Assembly (NCBI GenBank): GCA_000697055.1
Contig: JNDT01000523.1
Span: 1-19,236, forward strand
Direction of reading: 5' to 3'
From: Saksenaea vasiformis B4078
Taxonomy: Eukaryota; Mucoromycota; Mucoromycetes; Mucorales; Saksenaeaceae
DNA length: 19,236 bases
Part shown: piece after piece, positions 1 to 8,166 of the stretch
Layout: each line of letters opens with the position of its first letter
Numbering within the stretch: position 1 is the first letter of the stretch
The notes under the pieces: generated by a model
Databases searched by the model: none
What the model was told of the DNA's origin: nothing
The model's input: the letters and a program-made list of their open reading frames with translations, nothing else
Program-made: the position numbers and the translations under genes

Positions 1-615
1 GATATCAAAGTATGGAGATGTACTAATGGTAATCTAGCGTGGTGGAGTTCCGGAATCCTTTACGGCTCCCAAGAAGCAAAGATTCAGTATCTGACATGAA
101 GTTTCCTTACTTTGTATGACTGAACCGTACAGTTGTGCCCTTGTCCTTTTGATTTCCCTGCTGTATGGATTTATATCAGACGCGTAAAATTGATATATCA
201 CTGTTGTAAGGTTTTCGGGATTATCCTAAAGTCTCCTCCAAGTACACGCAGCGTTCTCAGTAAGCAGCACTTTTTCGAGTCCTCCTATGTGATGCGAATT
301 TTTGTAATGCTTCATTCGTGCGCTTCTTCTACCGGCCTTTATTTTTTTGGTTTAGGGTTTCTTTTACGAGACGACTTCGTGTGACATATATCTACGGATG
401 GTCTTCTTGAAGTATATCATCAATTCCCCACCTGTTCCCGGTAGCAATGTCGTCCTTGGATTTGCTCAGCTTGCCTTTTCTTAGATGTAACTGATCAAAT
501 GGATTCATTCACTTTGACGATTGCAATGATCGCATTAATGTGACTGTAGTACATATCATACAGATAGCACGAAATTGATCTGACGTCTCTCTTTTTCCTT
601 GTTGTCTCATCAAAA
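1..615. other. Upstream flank of the Fanzor copy, no gene recognised
   Basis: I see no protein family, RNA gene or clear repeat here. The longest open frame (133-384, +) has a composition typical of chance translation and no recognisable motif. Just before the Fanzor start, the stretch at about 581-615 is pyrimidine-rich and then A-rich, as expected for a fungal 5' leader. I searched by eye for a terminal inverted repeat matching the 3' flank at 3526-3749 and found none, so the left end of any mobile unit cannot be placed. Confidence 0.4.
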
Positions 616-3525
616 ATGGAATCATCAGAAAAGCCCAAACTGGATCCCGACGACGAAGATTTCCAACCTCCAATAAAATACGCAGGAAAACACGGTTAGG
701 TACGTACAGGAGTTCCTTTGACTTTTTTCCAAAGATAAGAAAAAAAAGACTTGACATTGTTTCATCATAGAAAAAGGGAAAGGAAAAGCGGTAGCTCTTC
801 CTGAAGCCGGCAGTAGTTCTCATCACCGTTCCGTTCCATCGTCGTCTGAGGACGATCCTGGTGTGGCCTCTACATCAGGTATGACGACTTTCATATTTCA
901 TCTGTCATTAATTTCATCAAACCTCAGCGAGTACGTCAACTAAAAGGTCGAAGGCGCTTGCCAAGGCTGAGAAAGCGTATGGCAAGCGGGACGCAAAATA
1001 CGAAGCACGAGCAAAGATTGCAAAAGAAAGAAGAGAGGTATTACTCTCAAAGGGAAGAAAATTGCGATGTCCCACGTGTGGCAAGACCGACCATCAAAGA
1101 AGCACCAGTAAACTGTGCGAAAAGCACGTCAAAAAGCGGAAACCGCCCAAAGATTTCAAGCGCACCAACGTGATAAAGGCATCGCTCAGCACGGTCTGCC
1201 GCGACCCGAACCTTGCCGGCCACATCGTAAACTGTGTAAAATATGTGAGAGATATCACATATGCCGGGGCAGTGTTTACAAACTATTACTTCACAAAGCT
1301 ATACTCTGAGAAAAAGCAACTGCAGCAGATTACGCATAGCCTCTGTTATAACATGTTCTCGCTTATCGCTGGTTACGGCAAAGATTCGGATGCAACGTTG
1401 CAAGAAACATATGTCGCATTTAAGCTATCGATACCTAGCTTTGATCCTTCAAATTTTCATTCCGAAGGATTCATGACAATCATCTCCTCAGCTTCGAAGG
1501 AGTACGAAGAAACAATACGAAATCACATTACAGAGAACTCTGAAAGACGAACCAAACAGCACTTGCTGGTGTGCATGTCTGACGACGATAACTCTGCTGT
1601 CCTGAAGGCATTACCAATAAAATATCGCCTATCACAAAGTCTGTGGTGATGACCACTCTTGGCCTGGCTCGATTCCGCGCACGAAGGAGAATCGAAAATA
1701 TGTAAATGACCAAGTTGCAACGGTTCAAAAAATCATTGGTGTCAGCAAGATTGACGAGAAGATACTGAACGCCGAACCGCATCTCTTTTTACCTTGGTTC
1801 TTCCATATTCTGGAACGCTTTAACAAAAAGGTATCAATCAAAGAACCAAAACCGCAGAAGTATGTATCGTTAGGGTACATCTATCGAAAGACCAAAGAGG
1901 TAATGTTTGCCTGCTATACATCCGGTGACTGATCTACTTTATAGTTAGTAAACGCAAGCAATATGTCCAAGCCGATCATGTCAAGTCTCAAGTACGCAAT
2001 CAGAACAGCTATCAAAAATCGTTCCGCTCTAAAACTACCAAAGAAGATCAAAACCCTTCCGGAGACAGAGATCATAGCTGTTGAGAAATTTATCAAAGAT
2101 ACCACAAGTTCAATCGAAAACGATTCATTTTTCCCGCACAAATACACGGACCCAAAAGGATCAAGAAAATTTACCATCCTTCCACTGTACAGTCTCCAGA
2201 TGCGACATATAACCATCGACAGCCAGGCGTTTGGTCGATTGCTCACTCAAGCTGGTATGCGTGATAGTGACGCGGCCTGGAAAACAGCAGATGTATCGGC
2301 GCGAATATTTCCGCGCGTTTGATATGGCGAAAATCGGGCACAAAACCTTTGAAAGTCTTGAGACAGAGACTTCGATATTTTAGTAAATTTGTACGATTTT
2401 TTGGGAGTACTTCTGACATGGTTCATAGGGACACAATCTGCACCAATGGCGTGGATATTGAGTTCCTTTTTAAAAAATACAAGACTCCTTTCGATCCGAA
2501 GCGAAAAGCCCTTATGCCGGCCGATATCAAAGACAAGTATCCAGACGCGGTAATCTGGGGCGTCGACCCTGGGGTCTCCAGTTTATTCGTGGCTGCGGAT
2601 GGAGATGGTAATACAGCCCACAGAGTACGCCGAACCACAACCAAAGAGTGTTATTCTCTTTGTGTATTTAATCATGCGACTCGCTTACGAAATTCTTACC
2701 TTGAGAAAGAACCCGAAACGAAATCTATCATCGATAAGATTCCCTCGCTGAAAACAGTAGATTTGGGAGAAATGACTTCGGCAATGTCCTACCTATTCAT
2801 CCATCACGACAGGATTACCAGTTTCTACGACCGCGACCTCAGGTACACTGTGGGAATGAGAGTCTCTTTGCACTGACAACTTTAAGATATAGTAAGTTGA
2901 AATTCAAATCCTACATCGGGAGACAAAAAGGAACAAATGAAATTGCTAATCGTCTCCTGTATGGGAGCGTGAAATACGATCACAACAATACGAAAAACAT
3001 GAAAAAAGCAAGCAAGAAAAAATGGGTGCCGCGTTCGCCGAATGATGAAGCCGACGAAAGAAACCGTCCGATCATCATCGCGTACGGGAATGCCGCCTTC
3101 TCCGGGAGTATGAAAGGCAGACCAGCTGCACCAACGAAGGCAATAGTCAGCAAACTCAAACAGAAGGCAAAACAACGAAGTGTAAGTGATATTCAAGGCA
3201 GGACATTACTCACACCTGTCTCTAGGTTCCTACTTTCGTCTTTATGATAGATGAATATTTGACATCGCAAATCTGTCCTCTCTGTGGTATAAGCGATTTA
3301 AAGAATGCCAAGGAAAAACAAGATGCAGACGGCCAAGCAACGAAGATCCACGCTGTGTTGAAGTGTCAAAACAGTTCATGCACGGCGAATTTCTGGGATC
3401 GGGACCGCATGGCCGCCAGTAACATCTGGAAGGTTTTCATGTACATGATGCGGAACGAAAACGAGCGTCCTCCTCCTTCCCGCCGAACGAACGCGGCTGA
3501 TCACACAGCCGCATCCATTAACTAG
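616..3525 (+). pseudogene. Fanzor (eukaryotic TnpB-like RNA-guided nuclease) homolog, disrupted
   Basis: Fanzors are eukaryotic relatives of IS200/IS605 TnpB: RuvC-fold, RNA-guided DNA nucleases, often in mobile elements. Exons I can join are 616-694, 771-878, 928-1899, 1945-2382, 2429-2842, 2887-3181 and 3226-3525, with introns of 44-76 nt; about 868 codons in all. Visible motifs: an N-terminal CPTCGK/DHQR/SKLC Cys-His cluster (1068-1125) after a basic helix; RuvC-I GVDPGV with Asp at 2565-2567; the HRVRRTTTKE block; AYGNAAF where TnpB has its RuvC-II Glu; DEYLTS with Glu at 3253-3255; a zinc ribbon CPLC (Cys codons 3274, 3283) and CQNSSC (3364, 3379); RuvC-III WDRD..AASNI with Asp at 3403-3405. 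The frame breaks near 1630-1640 and 2281-2290, both +1, and meets TAG at 2381-2383. The start at 616 is chosen because two in-phase introns link it to the conserved body. Family assignment is strong; loss of function is inferred from the breaks and could partly be assembly error. Confidence 0.85.
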
Positions 3526-3749
3526 GTACTGCTGTCTATTTACAAGTGAAGCATACTTAATGCGTGAGACTGAGTTCTGGGTGCTGCAACTTCTCGTTGG
3601 ATGCGTTTCGACCATCAAAACCCTGGATACATTAAAGCGTTTAGACGACAGTTCCGCACCTTTTTTTTTTCTCGCTCATCTTTCATCTTATGAGTGTACT
3701 CGAACTTATTACGAAATTCCCATTTACTCCACATTAACATTCACTGCTC
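3526..3749 (+). other. Short Fanzor-Psy2 spacer; Psy2 promoter and possible omega-RNA location
   Basis: Only 224 nt separate the Fanzor stop from the Psy2 ATG. The spacer contains a T run at 3661-3670 followed by a CT-rich stretch to about 3690, typical of fungal core promoters, so part of it presumably drives Psy2. In known Fanzor and TnpB loci the guide (omega) RNA overlaps or follows the 3' end of the coding region, so any guide RNA and the right element end should also lie here. That placement is inference from the family; I see no strong hairpin or terminal repeat that proves it. Confidence 0.3.
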
Positions 3750-6700
3750 ATGTCCGATTCGCAGAAACATCGTGTAAGACTTCATCGACTAGATTCAGAT
3801 GGCCACTGGGAAGATTGTGGCAACGGAATTTGTGAATATCAACCGGTAAAAAATGTTTTATTGATAACATAAAAAAGCGTTGATGCTGGCTCTATGAGTA
3901 AGGGGGTTGGTGAAGAAGACCCGCGCATTATTATTCGTTCAAGTCCCACCTGCGCAGAGTTACTGAACTCCAAGGTGCAAAAGCACAAAGTATATAAATT
4001 ACAACGAGGTGAAGCATGCGTTTTATTTCCTTGATCAACCTTTTGATGGATCAATTTTTAGAAACTTTGATCAATTGGGTGGAGGACCTAGATAATGAAA
4101 TAACGTTAGATTTTGAAGACGAAAGATCGTGTAACGAGATCTGGTAACAAGAGGATTATGAAGGCGCACTCAAGTCGTCATTATATACATTAGGATACAA
4201 ATTCGGAAACATTTGGACCACGTAGAAGAGGACCCTGTACCGACTCACGAAGATCTGTTTAAAATAATCACACAAGAGGACAGACCATCGACCGTGGAGG
4301 ATGATGACTATTTTTCTGACGTGGGTTCCACAGACGAATCTACAGCGCCTCTATTACCTTCACCAGATATATCTACATTAACCCGAATTGAAGAGCTACT
4401 GTTGAGTACTAAGAACGTGAATGAGAAGGAAAGAATGGCGGATCATATTATCCATAGCGTAAGTGCACCCTGTCTTCAGGATAGTATCGACTGATGATTT
4501 AATTCAAGAACTTCCTCCCCAAATTACTTTCCTTGCGAAAAGCCTGCGACTCGGATGATATTTTCGTTCTGTCAAGGATATTGAAACTGATAGGCACTAC
4601 ATCTTTTCAGAAAAGACTTGAAATTTCTTATCATTGATTTGCTTAGTATTGCTGAATCAGCCTTCAATCTTGGGACAGGTCATTCAAGACGATTATTTTG
4701 CGCTAGCGATAAGCATTTTACAGTGTACGCTAGGGAACAAACTTTTAGCTTTGGACGCCGTACTGATATCGAACCATAGTAGATTGTTCGCACACTAAAC
4801 CACAATTACTTTATCGAGAGTTTGAGGACTCAAAGATAAACTTGGTGAGTGACTTGTGCATACACATCCACTTAGCATTCGCGTTGAGCTAGGTAGTGCC
4901 GATTGCGGATGGATCAGTTCTTCGAAAACTCCGTGAGGCTTTTCGCTTGCAGTATCTTCAGCGTCTTATATTCGCAAAAAGGCGACCAAATTCGTCCTCA
5001 GATACTACTTTCCGGACTATGATTGCGTCAAGATATGGAGATGTTATCAATTTCATCAAAAGGGATGATGAATTTTTGGCAGGAGTATTTGGCTCCCTCA
5101 CCTCTAGTACGTCAAGCAATCAGACGAGAAAGGATGCGAGTCGGTTGTTATTACACATCTGCCAAATTGCGGGGCTCTTACACATTTCAACACGTGTCAG
5201 TCTATACAGGTTAGTGCGAGAATATCAAGTACGTTATTGAGACAAATATACCTTCTAAATGAACACAGAATCCTTGCTTCGCGTGGTCTTTTTGATGTAT
5301 TTTCGCAATTTTTAACCGATGAAGATTGGGAAATACGGGAAACAGGCTTACACACGCTGAATACAATTGTTTCCAACGATGTTATCCTTGTCCGAAGATC
5401 CATAGTTTCTCAGTCGAAGGATGAAAACGTTACGACCACGCTACTCGAGACTATTATCCGCAGATTTGCGCTGAATACCGATCCACAAAGCGCAACACAG
5501 TACTTTGATCTGCTTAAAATAATCCTGGATCCTGGAACCAAATCGTCCGTACGCATCACCATGATGCCAAAGGTACAGTCGATTGTATAGCTGTTGCAAC
5601 TCACTGGTTCTCGCAGGAGCCCGATCCAAACGTCGATGACGTTTTAAATCTTTTTTATGATCACTATGCGAATATTATTATGCAGCCTATCGAAGATATC
5701 AGCATCAGACCAGTTGGGCTTAGTGGTTAGCACATAGGCTAATCACATTAGCTTGTTTCTAATCTGCATTATAGGGCCTATTGAACCTCTTGAGATCTCT
5801 CACGATGATGCATCCTTGTTCTGGTATATATGCGAGCTTATTTGTTTTGCTGTTCGAAACCACGGCACGAGAATCAAAGAGATACTGTTATCTTCGAATA
5901 TATTTGCGAAAGTGGCACAGTTGTATCGATCACAAGAGACATATATTAAACTTGGTAAGCCTTTTTCTTCCGTCTAGTTGTCCATTAATTAGGAGCTTTA
6001 GAGGCACTGCACGTATTTAGGACTTGTGTAGCGCAAAAAGATGAAGCTTATAACGAGCAATTGATCGAAAACAACGTATTTGAACCAACAATCCGGATTT
6101 TACTGGATACTGACGGCAGATACAATTTGTTAAATTCTGCGTGTCTTGAATTTCTTGAGTTCATAAGAAAAGTAGGCAAGACAAGACAAATGAGCCAACC
6201 AATTGAACTATCTCAATAGGAGAATATTACATCTTTAATCACTTATTTGATAACGAAATTCGGCCCTGTTTTAGACAGCGTTGACTATACTCCTACATGT
6301 AGCCTACTTGCGCATAAATATCAAGAAACCATGGACATCCCAGTGGAAGAAACAAGGAGCGTCTACAGTCAAAGGTAAGCATTATTCGAAAAAATTTAGT
6401 CTTAATAGTTGTAACCAATTTCTGGCAGCACTGACGATGATGAGCCTTCCATTACCCCAGCACTTCCTAAGCAAAAACTTACATCCCAACCAATCGTAGC
6501 GTCTGACAACGGTGACAATGACGATCCTTATGGTAATTCAATGGATAGTGCTTCGCAACAGATAGCTGCGATGGTTTCTACCAGTGCAGATGATCCTGGT
6601 CTCGGATCATCAACCTCTAGGTTTCTGAAGCGAAAACCCGATAAAATTGATAACCATGGTTACGACATAAGTGCTGCAGCTAAAAGAGACGGTGCTATTA

Positions 6701-6776
6701 AGGTAAGAATCATTATGGTTTACAACCTGAAATTATTCTCTGAAATCTGAACGACTTTTAGCGTATCGAGAGATAG
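3750..6776 (+). CDS. PSY2: Protein phosphatase 4 regulatory subunit 3 (Psy2/SMEK family)
   Basis: PP4R3 targets the PP4 catalytic subunit to substrates in DNA-damage, checkpoint and metabolic signalling. Exons: 3750-3845, 3903-4008, 4062-4143, 4194-4458, 4509-4593, 4647-4778, 4819-4844, 4893-5209, 5269-5572, 5617-5725, 5775-5954, 5993-6171, 6220-6374, 6429-6702, 6762-6776. The parts join without a stop into about 774 aa, a normal length for the family. The N-terminal EVH1-like domain (about 1-100) shows HRVRLHRLDSDGHWED and TLINWVEDLDNEITLDFED..SCNEIW. The SMK-1 region (about 120-310) has RIEELL, LLNQPSIL and FRLQYLQRLIF; ARM-like helices follow to about 675 (RYNLLNSACLEFLEFIR, ENITSLITYLI). 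The tail is acidic and Ser-rich with a basic FLKRKP patch that may be an NLS. The ATG at 3750 directly precedes the conserved first strand. Oddities: intron 4594-4646 starts GC, and the 4779-4818 junction is either a 40-nt intron or a frameshift. Sequence is more diverged than usual for this conserved family. Confidence 0.88.
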
Positions 6777-6968
6777 TATTTGAGAAAGCGGACACTGGAT
6801 TTTTCGACTACATTCAGGAATGTGTACAGTACTTTCTCAGTACCGAGGATGCCCAAATAGATTATCAAACAATAATATTCTCTTTTTTGCCCACTGATTA
6901 GTTATTGCGAGTAGTTGTGATACTTTTTATCGTCATGTTCTTATAACTGGTTTTTGCAGCATATTTTG

Positions 6969-7043
6969 CGCCGCTCGGAAATCCTTTTTGCGTCAACGGG
7001 AAGTGAATCCCATGGTTGATGCAAAAAGGATTCCGAACAGGCG
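6969..7043. repeat. Long imperfect inverted repeat (hairpin)
   Basis: The left arm (6975-6997) and right arm (7015-7036) are complementary over about 22 positions, with one G-T wobble and one unpaired base; the core is ATCCTTTTTGC against GCAAAAAGGAT. The stem extends outward by CGCC (6969-6972) against GGCG (7040-7043) after a small bulge. The 17-nt loop (6998-7014) contains a further GGGA/TCCC pairing. It sits about 190 nt after the Psy2 stop and about 45 nt before the dispersed repeat. It could be a small-RNA precursor, a transcription-end structure, or a remnant of a foldback element; the sequence does not decide. Confidence 0.7.
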
Positions 7044-7089
7044 ACAACAACATCATAGTTAGTTATACTGGAATCGATGTCTGTGAATG

Positions 7090-7790
7090 AGACTTACCAC
7101 TATGGTATTCCCGTGGAAACGGGGATCCAACCCCGCACCGAAGTGGTGGTGGACGGGTGGACGGGGGAGGTCGGCGTCTGGAAGCGGCCGAGTGTGGGAC
7201 GACCTGCAGAGGACTTGAAGCGATCCAGCGTCTGGCGATCTATCACGAAAAAAAAAAATCAGTGATGCTGAGTATGATAACGTTTATTTCCTTAAGTGGT
7301 GAACATAAGTTACACGCACGGCCAAGGCGATTGGGGACAGAGGTCATTCAGCCTAAACAAGAGGCAGAAAACGTAAATAGTCTTGCAGATATAATGAATT
7401 GACATCCTTACCGGAGATTTTAAAGGTAAACAGAGCCGAAGAATAAAAAAAATAATTCATGCGTCTCTTTAAATACGGATCATTCTGATATGAGCTCATC
7501 ATGAACATTTACATGCCTTGTGCTAAGACAGAGAAACCTGTCACTGATGCAATGAATCATCTCAACGTCAAAAGGACGTGCTGCTTTAGGTGGAACGCTT
7601 TTCCTTCTTAAGACATTTTTACGCTTTCCAATAGAATACTGAGAAATCCATCACTGTAAACATGAACTACTCTAATGCAAACTGCAATTATCCAAGCGAG
7701 AGCTATTCATTGTATAAACGTAAAGATAACATACTTCAAAACGCAGAGTTCGTCTGGAAGTAACGCCCACTGATTTCAAACAGACGCAAA
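7090..7790 (-). repeat. Dispersed repeat, copy A (decayed, gene-like on the minus strand)
   Basis: This stretch aligns by eye with 15362-15880. The best core is 7204-7412 against 15474-15677, with shared blocks GACTTGAAGCGAT, GGTCAT.CAG.CTAAAC and GA.ATCCTTACCG. Copy A carries extra segments at about 7413-7465 and 7490-7595. Read on the minus strand, both copies keep splice-like signals at equivalent places: GT donors at 7411 and 7097, AG acceptors ending at 7353 and 7240. A minus-strand frame from 7239 downward gives DRFKSSAG...TSVRGWIPV, resembling the copy B translation. I read it as a degraded member of a spliced repeat family of unknown class, not a working gene. Confidence 0.7.
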
Positions 7791-8166
7791 ATCATAGAAA
7801 AATCCTGTAGACGTACTAGGATGTGGAAATCAAGCGACATCACTCGCTCCCCAGATTCTAGAAGGAAAGAGAAGGGTTACTGTGAGGAAGTTCGGAGATG
7901 ACATATGTAGTACTACCATTAATTATCGGAATGCCTGCATGAAGCGGAAGCAAAGTCTAAAACTCGTACTACAAGATGCAGTAAGAAGATATTCTTTTCA
8001 AACAAAAATAAATGAATTGCATAAAAATAGAGTAAACAAATCCTCGAGTAACAAAGGGAGGGACGTTGAAGACGGCCAGTGAAATATAAATTGAATCACC
8101 GTCACGTATTTGAATGGGAAATTGGCCAACTTCATACTCCAATCTAGACTTACTGTAGAAGGGACT

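Larger units (their letters stand above)
6777..8166. other. Psy2-TBC intergenic region
   Basis: The region holds the Psy2 3' flank, a strong hairpin (6969-7043), the first copy of a dispersed repeat (about 7090-7790), and the leader of the TBC gene. Open frames at 7077-7402 are shadows of the repeat. A frame at 7882-8082 lacks an ATG and any recognisable motif. I see nothing else. Confidence 0.6.

Noticed and set aside
133..384. 83-codon plus-strand open frame
   Set aside because: It starts from a non-ATG codon, has no motif, and its Cys/Phe/Leu-rich composition looks like chance translation.
1523..2246. Minus-strand open frames under the Fanzor body
   Set aside because: They are antisense shadows; the plus strand carries the conserved motifs and splice sites.
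6580..6650. Similarity of the Psy2 tail (ADDPGLGSSTS) to the Fanzor N-terminus (EDDPGVASTS)
   Set aside because: It is a short low-complexity acidic/Ser match with only about ten shared bases; chance is sufficient.
7085..7145. tRNA-like B-box (GGTTGGATCCC on the minus strand) and A-box-like word
   Set aside because: The two boxes are in the wrong order for a tRNA and no cloverleaf forms; the segment belongs to the dispersed repeat.
7882..8082. 66-codon frame upstream of the TBC gene
   Set aside because: It begins at GTG, lacks family motifs and is not linked in phase to the TBC start by a clear intron.
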